From contig JAUWLF010000039.1 of assembly GCA_030613785.1 (NCBI GenBank), positions 1-34,775 of the forward strand: DNA of 34,775 bases, written 5' to 3'. Of this stretch, positions 15,007 through 22,019 are shown one piece after another (position 1 is the first letter of the stretch; each line of letters begins with the position of its first letter). Source of the stretch: Chloroflexota bacterium (GTDB lineage: Bacteria; Chloroflexota; Anaerolineae; UBA7937; B3-Chlor). Both the position numbers and the translations under genes were made by a program. The notes under the pieces are model-generated. The model was given only the letters and a program-made list of their open reading frames with translations, made no database searches and was not told the DNA's origin.

Positions 15007-16029
15007 CTAGCGAAAGAGGTCCTTGTTCTCGACGACCCAATTGAAGAGCTTCTCTATTCCCACCGTGACGGATGTAAGCGGCTCCCACCCCAGTTCGCGT
15101 CGGGCCTTGGTGGTGTCACTGACGTACACCGCTTGGTCGCCCGGCCGCCAGTCGTCGAAGCCGACCTCGACCTTGTGACCAAGGAGCCGGGTGAGCAGTT
15201 CGCTGAACTCAGTCCAGATGGAAATCGTGTTCTGTGGGCCGCCTCCCATGTTGTAAACCTGGCCAGCGGTCACATCTATACGCTCCACAGCTCGCTCGAA
15301 GGCCAGCAACAGGTCATCCACGTATAGGATGTCTCTGACCTGCTTCCCGTCGCCGTAGATGGTGATGGGACGACCAAGGACGGACGAAATGAGGAAGTGC
15401 GCCACCCAGCCTTGGTCCTCGATCCCGAACTGTCGAGGTCCATAGATGCAGGACATGCGCATCACCACGGTCCTCAGCCCATAGATCCGGGAATAGTCCC
15501 TCACATACTGATCAGCCGCTCCTTTGGAGCACCCATAGGGGGAGTGGAAATCCAAAGGCTGGGCCTCTGACACTCCTCGGGGCAGATCCGCGTAGGCGTA
15601 CCGCTTCTCCTGTTCCACAATCTCCACTTCTTCCATGCCGCCATAGACTTTGTTGGTGGAGGTGAAGAGGAGGATGGGCGGTTCTTCGCATTCTCTGGTG
15701 GCCTCGAGGAGGTTGAGGGTGCCCAAGGCGTTGATCTCAAAATCCTCTCGTGGATCGGCCACGGACCAGGTCACAGCGACCTGGGCTGCCAGGTGATAGA
15801 CCATCTCGCAGCCCTGCACCGCTTGTAGGACGCTAGGGTAATCTCTCACATCGTCTTGCACTAGGACGAAGCTGTCCCCGTGGTTGTCCCGCAGCCAGCC
15901 TACGTTCTTCTCTGTGCCCTGTCTGCTGAGATTGTCGTAGATGATTACGTCGTGGCCTTGGGTGAGCAGGCGATGGGCCAGGTTGCTGCCGATGAAGCCA
16001 GCACCGCCGGTCACCAAAACCCTTGCCAT
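15007..16029 (-). CDS. NAD-dependent sugar epimerase, tyvelose/paratose 2-epimerase-like
   Basis: A 340-residue short-chain dehydrogenase of the extended sugar-epimerase class. VTGGAGFIGSNL is the NAD-binding turn, IYDNLSRQG follows strand 2, TSTNKVYGG is the catalytic Thr/Ser region, and FHSPYGCSKGAADQYVRDY contains the YxxxK pair. The STNKVYG and LDFHSPYGCSKGAADQY strings are very close to RfbE, the CDP-paratose (tyvelose) 2-epimerase, closer than to generic GalE or RmlB. Whether CDP-paratose is the true substrate is uncertain, because no CDP-glucose genes lie nearby. The ATG at 16029 follows GGAGG and a textbook promoter. It heads an operon with the phosphodiesterase. Confidence 0.87.
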   Translation of the reverse strand: MARVLVTGGAGFIGSNLAHRLLTQGHDVIIYDNLSRQGTEKNVGWLRDNHGDSFVLVQDDVRDYPSVLQAVQGCEMVYHLAAQVAVTWSVADPREDFEINALGTLNLLEATRECEEPPILLFTSTNKVYGGMEEVEIVEQEKRYAYADLPRGVSEAQPLDFHSPYGCSKGAADQYVRDYSRIYGLRTVVMRMSCIYGPRQFGIEDQGWVAHFLISSVLGRPITIYGDGKQVRDILYVDDLLLAFERAVERIDVTAGQVYNMGGGPQNTISIWTEFSELLTRLLGHKVEVGFDDWRPGDQAVYVSDTTKARRELGWEPLTSVTVGIEKLFNWVVENKDLFR

Positions 16030-16067
16030 GTTGTGCCTCCAGTGCGTAGGCCGGTCAGACTCGAGTT

Positions 16068-16096
16068 ATCATAGTGCAGGCCAAAGTGGATGTCAA
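16068..16096 (-). promoter_or_regulatory. Promoter of the epimerase operon
   Basis: Minus strand: TTGACA (16091-16096), 17-base spacer, TATGAT (16068-16073), about 39 bases before the ATG. Confidence 0.78.
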
Positions 16097-16155
16097 ATCC
16101 TGGGAGCCGAGAGCAGGCTACGCCAGGCGAGGCCGTGTCGCAGAGCCTGTTGGGC

Positions 16156-16184
16156 GTGACAGGGAAGTCCCGGAATGATATAAT
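16156..16184 (+). promoter_or_regulatory. Promoter of the cupin gene
   Basis: GTGACA (16156-16161), 17 bases, TATAAT (16179-16184) on the plus strand. It is divergent from the epimerase promoter about 60 bases away and gives a leader of about 95 bases before the cupin ATG. Confidence 0.68.
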
Positions 16185-16286
16185 ACGGCAGTCTTAGCCG
16201 TTCGGTTGTCAAGTGAAGGTTGGAGCTGTGGAGGGCGGGATTGCGCAAGCATCAGTCCTTCGGAGAACGAATGTGAGGAGAGGAAG

Positions 16287-16628
16287 ATGATAGTACAGAA
16301 CTACGAGCAGGTGGCTGCCGAGGAGGTGACGGAGGCGGAAGGCGTGAGCATCCGCGTAGTCATCGGGAAGAACGAAGGCGCCCCCAACTTCGTGATGCGC
16401 GTCTTTGATGTGGAGCCAGGGGCGGTCACGCCACTGCACACACACGATTGGGAGCACGAGGTCTTCGTGCTCTCTGGCAAGGGACGGGTGTACGGCGGCG
16501 GGAAGAACGCCCCTTTGCGTGAGGGGGATACCGTGTTCGTTCCCTCCATGGAGGAACACCGGTTCGTGAACGAGGGTGAAGAGCCGTTGCTCTTCATCTG
16601 CGTCATCCCCGTGCTTGAGGAACACTAA
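16287..16628 (+). CDS. Small single-domain cupin
   Basis: A 113-residue cupin. Motif 1 reads TPLHTHDWEHEVFVLSGKG, with two His and a Glu as metal ligands, and motif 2 reads GDTVFVPSMEEHRFVN with the final His. This is the complete metal-binding set of the superfamily; members bind Fe, Mn, Ni or Zn and act as dioxygenases, isomerases or sensors, so the reaction cannot be told. The ATG at 16287 is preceded by GAGGAGAGGAAG, an excellent ribosome site, while the upstream open frame has none. It has its own promoter and lies 116 bases before arsR in the same direction. A link to arsenic handling is possible but arsR also has its own promoter. Confidence 0.87.
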   Translation: MIVQNYEQVAAEEVTEAEGVSIRVVIGKNEGAPNFVMRVFDVEPGAVTPLHTHDWEHEVFVLSGKGRVYGGGKNAPLREGDTVFVPSMEEHRFVNEGEEPLLFICVIPVLEEH

Positions 16629-16676
16629 GAGCTCTCAACCGCACAAGCATTCCTGCGCGTATGCGCCGCACAGACC

Positions 16677-16725
16677 TTGACAGCACTTCGATTCTGTGTG
16701 ATATTATATTCGGAATGTCGAATAT
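16677..16725 (+). promoter_or_regulatory. arsR promoter with ArsR-type operator
   Basis: TTGACA at 16677-16682 is the -35 and TATTAT (16702-16707) the likely -10. A perfect 7-base inverted repeat, ATATTCG and CGAATAT with six bases between (16706-16725), abuts the -10. This is the usual layout for an operator bound by an ArsR dimer, so the gene probably represses itself until metalloid binds. Confidence 0.75.
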
Positions 16726-16744
16726 CCTGATCAGGTGAAACAGC

Positions 16745-17065
16745 ATGGAGGAAGAGGGTTACAAGTTGCAGGCCCGCGTCGTCAAGGCGCTGGCTCACCC
16801 TACGCGCTTGCAGATGCTCGCTTTGCTCCGGGACGGTGAGCGTTGTGCCTGCGAGTTTGGGCCGCTCTTGGATCTGCGGCAGGCGAACGTCTCGCAGCAT
16901 CTGGGAGTCTTGCGGAGAGCTCATCTGGTGAACACGCGGCGGGATGGTACGTGGGTCATGTACAGCCTGTCGGACGAGCGCACGAGCCAAGTGCTGGACA
17001 CTCTGGCCGAGATAGCTCGCGACCGGTTCGTGGACGCGGCAGCGGCACTTAACGAGGTGGCATAG
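16745..17065 (+). CDS. arsR: ArsR-family metalloid-responsive repressor
   Basis: A 106-residue winged-helix regulator of the ArsR/SmtB family. KALAHPTRLQMLALLRDGE is the typical first half, RCACEF carries the Cys pair C34 and C36 in the helix-3 position used by arsenite sensors, and RQANVSQHLGVLRRAHLV is the DNA-recognition helix followed by the wing RRDGTWVMYSL. In such proteins arsenite or antimonite binding to the Cys residues releases DNA. A perfect operator candidate lies at its own promoter and the ACR3 exporter gene follows about 155 bases downstream, so it most likely controls both. ATG at 16745 has only a weak ribosome site (CAGGTG). Confidence 0.9.
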   Translation: MEEEGYKLQARVVKALAHPTRLQMLALLRDGERCACEFGPLLDLRQANVSQHLGVLRRAHLVNTRRDGTWVMYSLSDERTSQVLDTLAEIARDRFVDAAAALNEVA

Positions 17066-17220
17066 AGTCAACCAGCATGAGCTGAGAGCTTCGTGGTTGC
17101 AAGCCGCCGAGTCACAGTTTCATGGTGTTGGGCGAATCCACGAGCCGGCGCTCTTAAGGATGCGACCTCGTGAGTCTACCGCAGTCGCGCATGCTTGTTG
17201 AACAGGGAGGCAGTTCTGAG

Positions 17221-18321
17221 TTGGCGAAATCGCGAATGACATCTCAACAGACAAATGGAGCGGCGGTAGTAAAAGGGCTATCTCTTGTGGATCGCTTCCT
17301 TCCCCTTTGGATATTCTTGGCCATGGCCGGGGGACTGGTGGCGGGCCGCTTCTGGCCAGGGATCGCTGGTGTCCTCGACACGCTGCGCATTGGCACCGTA
17401 TCACTTCCTATCACCATTGGCCTTCTGTGGATGATGTACCCGGTCCTGGCCAAGGTCAAGTACGAAGAGTTGGGAAAAGTGGCCCAGGCCTGGGAGCAGT
17501 TTGGGGTGTCTCTAGTGCTGAACTGGATCATCGGGCCGGTCATCATGTTCATCCTGGCCTGGGTGTTACTGCCCGATCTGCCCCATTACCGGACGGGGCT
17601 GATTATCGTCGGCCTGGCTCGTTGCATCGCCATGGTCCTGATCTGGAACATGCTGGCCGAGGGCGACAACGAATACTGTGCCGTGCTGGTGGCCCTGAAC
17701 AGCGTCTTTCAGATCATCATGTATGGCCCCTTGGCCTACTTGTTCCTGCGCGTTGTGCCTGGGTGGCTTGGCGGTGAGGGCACCATAGTCGATATCGGCA
17801 TGGCTGACATCGCCAAGAGTGTACTGATCTTTCTGGGCATCCCCCTCGCGGCGGGTATCATTACTCGCTTCACGATGATACGCCGGAAGGGCGAGGAGTG
17901 GTACGACAGCGTGCTGATGCCTCGGTTGGCACCGACGGCGCTGGTGGGGCTGCTGTTCACCATCGTGGTCATGTTCTCCATGCAGGGCGAGAGAATCCTG
18001 GCTGCGCCACTGGACGTGCTGCGAGTGGCGATGCCGCTGTTGATCTATTTCCTGTTGATGTTCGCTGTGTCCTTTGCGGTCTCCATCTGGCGCAAGTTTC
18101 CCTACGAACTGGCGGCCACCCAATCGTTCACCGCGGCCAGCAACAACTTCGAGTTGGCTATCGCCGTGGCGGTCGGTACCTTCGGCATCGCTTCGCAAGA
18201 AGCGCTGGCGACGGTGATCGGTCCACTGGTGGAGGTGCCGGTGCTGATAGGGCTGGTGTATGTGGCCCTCTGGGTGCGCCAAGTCTTCTTCAAGAGCGAA
18301 CCCAGCTTGCAGAAGGCATGA
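17221..18321 (+). CDS. acr3: ACR3-family arsenite efflux permease
   Basis: A 366-residue ten-helix transporter that exports arsenite using the proton gradient. It begins with LSLVDRFLPLWIFLAMAGG, continues with VSLPITIGLLWMMYPVLAKV, and has GLARCIAMVLIWNMLAEGD, which contains the conserved Cys of helix 4 that is needed for transport, then NEYCAVLVALNS, and late EVPVLIGLVYVALWV. Length and pattern fit ACR3 (not ArsB). The TTG at 17221 is preferred because GGGAGG lies ten bases upstream; ATG at 17236 and GTG at 17170 are alternatives. It follows arsR in the same direction and converges with the radical SAM gene 32 bases past its end. No ArsC reductase is seen in the window. Confidence 0.92.
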   Translation: MAKSRMTSQQTNGAAVVKGLSLVDRFLPLWIFLAMAGGLVAGRFWPGIAGVLDTLRIGTVSLPITIGLLWMMYPVLAKVKYEELGKVAQAWEQFGVSLVLNWIIGPVIMFILAWVLLPDLPHYRTGLIIVGLARCIAMVLIWNMLAEGDNEYCAVLVALNSVFQIIMYGPLAYLFLRVVPGWLGGEGTIVDIGMADIAKSVLIFLGIPLAAGIITRFTMIRRKGEEWYDSVLMPRLAPTALVGLLFTIVVMFSMQGERILAAPLDVLRVAMPLLIYFLLMFAVSFAVSIWRKFPYELAATQSFTAASNNFELAIAVAVGTFGIASQEALATVIGPLVEVPVLIGLVYVALWVRQVFFKSEPSLQKA

Positions 18322-18353
18322 AGCCTCCTATCGCCCCCAAAGACTCCCGCGCT

Positions 18354-19346
18354 CTAGAAGTTGTCGTAGAATCCTTGAGGACGGAGCTCCGCGAAGTCCC
18401 CTGTCTTCACCAAGTGGCGTCGTACATCAACACACAGATGACACCTGCCTGCGTAGCCGTCGGGCAAAGGGTCGTAGCCGTATTGGTCTCGAGCCAATTG
18501 GAGAAGTCCATAGGGGCCTCTGTCGACCAGGACGTCGATCAACCGAGGATAGCGGCCTGCACTGAAGTCGGCCAGGACTCGCGGCAGATCTCGCCAGTCG
18601 CCCACTGTCAGCCCTCCGCAAAAGCCGGAGATGAAGTTTCCATACAGGTCGAAGTGGGAGTGATGGGCGTAGAGGATGTCGGCGATGCAGTCCGCCTCTG
18701 CGAAGGCCTGCGCCGGACGTCGAGGCACCAGGTGGCCCAGCTGGTACCCGGACCGCCCACCTGAGATGATGCCGTATCCCTGCCACAGTAGACGTTGCGC
18801 CGCTTCGATCCCGAACTTCTCTTCATAGCGGGAGAGAGGAGTAGGGCGCTCTACGTCGAAGAGCTGGATCACTTCCAGGAAGTCGGGCAGGTAGACCGTC
18901 ACCCGCTCAGGGCCAAAGACGTCCAGTGCGGCACGGACGGCTCGCAGTGTGCGGGCCGGGGGGATCATCGCTGCGTGGAAGGGCGAGCAACTGATCAGGA
19001 CGGCCCGTAGCCCCGCCTGCCGCAAGGCTACGAAATGCTCGACAGCCTCGGCCTCATCCGTGCACCAACTGGCGCTGGTTTCGACGTAGCTCGGAATGCC
19101 TAGCTCGTTGGCCAGACGTGCGCCCTCCAACAGCAATGGAAGGTGGAGGAAGGGTTCGCCGCCCGTGAAGTGCACCTGGGGGGCGTGTGGCCAGGTGGTG
19201 ACTGCCTCAAGGGCCTGTCTAAGCGTCTTCTGGGACATCGGTTTCTTCTCCCAGCCTGGCCCGCAGTTGTAGAGGCAGTGCTTGCAACCGCTGTGGCAGC
19301 GGTAGGTCAGGATGATGCCGATGTCCCGGGGAGATAGCACAGGCAT
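18354..19346 (-). CDS. Radical SAM enzyme with extra C-terminal Cys set
   Basis: A 330-residue radical SAM protein. TYRCHSGCKHCLYNCG near the N-terminus gives C17, C21 and C24 for the 4Fe-4S cluster, with C28 close by, and QVHFTGGEPFLH is the GGE motif that binds SAM. In the last third FCGGLTVGDW and GRCHLCVDVRRHLV add three Cys that may hold a second cluster, like a short SPASM or twitch domain. The substrate is unknown. The ATG at 19346 is preceded by GAGGCG; the frame is open to 19448, five bases after the deacetylase stop, so a longer form is possible. It is the last gene of the run nitroreductase, amidinotransferase, deacetylase, radical SAM. Confidence 0.85.
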   Translation of the reverse strand: MPVLSPRDIGIILTYRCHSGCKHCLYNCGPGWEKKPMSQKTLRQALEAVTTWPHAPQVHFTGGEPFLHLPLLLEGARLANELGIPSYVETSASWCTDEAEAVEHFVALRQAGLRAVLISCSPFHAAMIPPARTLRAVRAALDVFGPERVTVYLPDFLEVIQLFDVERPTPLSRYEEKFGIEAAQRLLWQGYGIISGGRSGYQLGHLVPRRPAQAFAEADCIADILYAHHSHFDLYGNFISGFCGGLTVGDWRDLPRVLADFSAGRYPRLIDVLVDRGPYGLLQLARDQYGYDPLPDGYAGRCHLCVDVRRHLVKTGDFAELRPQGFYDNF

Positions 19347-19453
19347 ATGAAGCGCCTCAACACGATGGGCCTCATGGGCGGCAGGAGCACCTTGACCTTG
19401 TGATGGATCATTTCTCCCAGCCGCCTGGCCTCGAGACTGGGTCAGCACGCGGT

Positions 19454-20299
19454 TCAGACTCTGACTTTCGACGATAGCTCCGTCGCCACGTCTCCCATGC
19501 GGGCGAAGCGCGCTACACCCTTCGACAGGACGTGCTGGATGAAGCGCTCGAGGAGCGTTATCCGGTGACCGCGTCCGATGACCTGGGGGTGCATGGTGAG
19601 GGTGAAGACACCGCGCTCCTCGTGCTCGGTCATGTAATCGAACTCAGCAGCCCAGATCTCAAAGACCTTGGATGGCGCAGAGAGACCCACCCGCAAAGGG
19701 TCGAAGTTGAAGGTGAAGTGAGGCCAATCATCGAGGCAGAAGTTAACGGGGAATTCCCACAAGTCCGCCTCCTCCCCCATCCGCAGCGGCTCCTCCACGT
19801 CCACTTGATCTCCCAGTCGGGGGTGGTAGGGGTGGAAGTCGTCGGCGAAGAGGCTCGAGTCATAGATGAAGCCATACTCCATGAGGAGAGAAAGGGTGAC
19901 GTCGCTGTAATCCCACGAGGGGGAGCGGTAGCCCAAGGGGTTGCGTCCCAGGAACCGCTCGAGGACCTCCAGCCCTCGCTCCATGCTGCGTCGTTCTTCG
20001 TGTGGGATCTGGCGGCTGGGATCCTCGTGGCCGTAGCCGTGATGGGCCAGCTCGTGCCCCGCGGCCAGGATAGACTCGACGCGGTCAGGGAAGGACTCCC
20101 CGGTGTGGCCAGGGACGAAGAAAGTGGCACGGATGTCGTATTCCTCCAACAGGTTCAGAATGCGCGGCAGCGCTACCCGCGCTCCATACTCCCCTCGCGA
20201 GAGCATCGCCGGGGTAACAATGGGGTAGCTACCCAGCCAGACGCTGAGCGCATCGAAATCGAAGGTCAGGCAGGCTGTGTACGGATGCTCGATGCTCAT
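19454..20299 (-). CDS. PuuE-like polysaccharide deacetylase family protein
   Basis: A 281-residue NodB-fold hydrolase. ACLTFDFDALS has the first Asp motif (D14, D16), ATFFVPGHTGE follows, ELAHHGYGHEDP carries the His ligands, LGYRSPSWDYSD is the Arg-containing motif 3, and TLTMHPQVIGRGHRI is the late His motif. HGYGHEDP and MHPQVIGRG are typical of the PuuE branch, which contains cofactor-free allantoinases and peptidoglycan deacetylases, rather than of chitin deacetylases. It has no signal peptide, which favours a cytoplasmic small-molecule substrate. The ATG at 20299 follows AGGAGAG. The gap to the upstream amidinotransferase gene is 69 bases, in the same direction. Confidence 0.88.
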   Translation of the reverse strand: MSIEHPYTACLTFDFDALSVWLGSYPIVTPAMLSRGEYGARVALPRILNLLEEYDIRATFFVPGHTGESFPDRVESILAAGHELAHHGYGHEDPSRQIPHEERRSMERGLEVLERFLGRNPLGYRSPSWDYSDVTLSLLMEYGFIYDSSLFADDFHPYHPRLGDQVDVEEPLRMGEEADLWEFPVNFCLDDWPHFTFNFDPLRVGLSAPSKVFEIWAAEFDYMTEHEERGVFTLTMHPQVIGRGHRITLLERFIQHVLSKGVARFARMGDVATELSSKVRV

Positions 20300-20368
20300 A
20301 GGAGTGCTCTCCTGGTGCAATTTGGTTCTTGAGCGTGGATCAGGCTACAGATGTGCCGGCGGCGCGAC

Positions 20369-21340
20369 TCACTTTCCCTGCTCGCGCTCGAGGATGCCGG
20401 TCAGGCAACCGATGCCCCCGGCGGCCTTGAGCAGTTCGTCTACCTCGACTGTCTGGCAGGTGATGCCTGCTTTCTCGTAGAAGGCCTGAGTGATGGGGTT
20501 GCCTGCGGCCATCAGGATCCGGCGTGGGGCCAAAGTGACGAAGTTCAAGGCAAATCCTCTCACAGCCTCCTCTTCGCTGGGTAGGAAGAGGACTTCGTAC
20601 CCACGTCCCCGCAGCGTCTCAACCGCCCCGTAGGGCACTCGTCCCGGCCAAGCGATGGCCAGGTCATGATCGGCGAAGCGCAACTGCCCCATGAGGTGCA
20701 TCGCCCCGTAAGGAAGACCGACCTGGACAACCTCCACTTCCATCTCCTTGAGCAGGCTTCCCACTTGACGCGCACCTTCGGAGCTGGTGCGGAGGCCCGT
20801 CGCCAGTAGCACAGTCTGTGGGTCGATCCACGCCGCATCCGCCCCCTCGAAGGTCCCTGTTCCTCTGACACTGCGCAAGATGGGGATTCCCAAGGCGGCC
20901 AGTCTGCGAGCCACAAATCGCTCCTCGCCTGCCCGCACGGTAGAGGCAGGGCGACCCACAATAGTGCCTTCCGGGGGCATGAACATGAGATCGGCGACGA
21001 ACATCTGATTGGGGGGAGGGGTCTTATCTGGTTCCACGTACTGCACGGCGACGCCTGCGTCCCTGTAGGTGTGGGCCAGAGCGTCGTGCTGCTGACGAGC
21101 ACGGCTGGCGTCCACCAGGGCGAGCATCTGAGCATGGTCGGGGTCCGCCAACTCCTCCAGTTCCGCTCCGGGACGGTGGAGGAGGACGGATTGGAGTGGT
21201 GACCATTCGCTATCCACGCCGCAGGGATTCCAGACCTGGCCGATCTCCTGGCGCAAGGGTGCAGTGCGCGGTGACCAACCCGCGCCGCCATAGGCCGCGG
21301 CGTTGACGCCCTCGGCGACGTCTGCCTTACCAGCGTTCAT
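20369..21340 (-). CDS. Amidinotransferase/DDAH-fold enzyme
   Basis: A 323-residue member of the guanidine-modifying superfamily (arginine deiminase, dimethylargininase and amidinotransferases). LQSVLLHRPGAELEEL is the usual first strand, FVADLMF holds D117, GTFEGADA holds E165 and D168, MHLMGQLRF holds H215, and GGIGCLTGIL near the C-terminus holds the nucleophile C312. The catalytic set is therefore complete and the protein should cleave or transfer on a guanidine group such as that of arginine. Which member it is cannot be told. The ATG at 21340 overlaps the nitroreductase end by 14 bases in another frame; the longer upstream frame is overlap only. The overlap argues for co-translation and shared pathway. 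Confidence 0.87.
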   Translation of the reverse strand: MNAGKADVAEGVNAAAYGGAGWSPRTAPLRQEIGQVWNPCGVDSEWSPLQSVLLHRPGAELEELADPDHAQMLALVDASRARQQHDALAHTYRDAGVAVQYVEPDKTPPPNQMFVADLMFMPPEGTIVGRPASTVRAGEERFVARRLAALGIPILRSVRGTGTFEGADAAWIDPQTVLLATGLRTSSEGARQVGSLLKEMEVEVVQVGLPYGAMHLMGQLRFADHDLAIAWPGRVPYGAVETLRGRGYEVLFLPSEEEAVRGFALNFVTLAPRRILMAAGNPITQAFYEKAGITCQTVEVDELLKAAGGIGCLTGILEREQGK

Positions 21341-21836
21341 ACCGCACCAACTCCGACAGATCTTTGCGTTTCTTAGGACCTGGTTGGACGGCGGGGTATC
21401 CCAGTGGCGTGAAGGCGATAGGCTCCACATCGTCTGGCAGATGCAGGACTTCACGTGCCGCATTTGCGTCAAAGTCAGCGATCCAACAGGTGCCCAGCCC
21501 GGCGTCCGTTGCCGCGAGGATCAGATGGTCCATGGCGATGGCCACATCCACGTCGTTGTAGTTCTTACCGTCCTTGCGAACCCAGTTCTCGGACGGAATC
21601 CCGCAGGCGCAGATGACCAAGGGAGGTTGCACAAACCAGTCTCTGTTGTAGATGCGCTGCAACTCCTCCTCCCGGCCTTCTGTGTGGATGACAATGAACC
21701 GCAGGGCTTGCCGATTCGCGGCGCTGGGGGCCAGGCGAGCCGCCTCCAGTAGCCCTTGTAGCTTATTGTCCTCCACGGGGTCCGGCTTGTACGCCCGTAC
21801 GCTGTATCGTCTCTGGATTAGATTTGAGAACTCCAT
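21327..21836 (-). CDS. Nitroreductase-family flavoprotein
   Basis: A 169-residue FMN-dependent nitroreductase-fold protein. FSNLIQRRYSVRAYKPDPV is the classic N-terminus with the FMN-contacting Arg-Arg-Ser-Arg stretch, LEAARLAPSAANRQALRF gives the second FMN contact, and DAGLGTCWIADFD and the FTPLGYPA end are family marks. These enzymes reduce nitro groups, quinones or enones with NAD(P)H, and some take part in natural-product oxidation. The sequence is short but complete. AAAGGAG lies seven bases before the ATG. It is the first gene of the four-gene run on this strand and has a strong hairpin in its leader at 21873-21892. Confidence 0.9.
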   Translation of the reverse strand: MEFSNLIQRRYSVRAYKPDPVEDNKLQGLLEAARLAPSAANRQALRFIVIHTEGREEELQRIYNRDWFVQPPLVICACGIPSENWVRKDGKNYNDVDVAIAMDHLILAATDAGLGTCWIADFDANAAREVLHLPDDVEPIAFTPLGYPAVQPGPKKRKDLSELVRYERW

Positions 21837-21872
21837 CTTCTAGCTCCTTTCAGAGTGTGTCGCCATATGCAT

Positions 21873-21892
21873 TGGCTCCGACGGCGGAGCCA
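21873..21892 (-). other. Leader hairpin before the nitroreductase gene
   Basis: Perfect 8-base stem TGGCTCCG and CGGAGCCA closing a 4-base loop, about 37 bases upstream of the ATG. No T-tract follows on the minus strand. The rest of 21837-22019 shows no gene and no clear promoter. Confidence 0.5.
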
Positions 21893-22019
21893 CAGAATTG
21901 TCTGATGTTGTCACGGGAGCTTCATCCGGGCGCCTTTGACACGTAGGCCCTGCGACCGCGATAGTCAGGCGGGCTTCACCGAGAACGATGCCTTCAGGTC
22001 AAGTCCGATCGCCCCCGAG

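Noticed and set aside
17898-18764. Plus-strand 288-codon open frame
   Set aside because: Covers the other-frame end of acr3 and the antisense of the radical SAM gene; no family resemblance.
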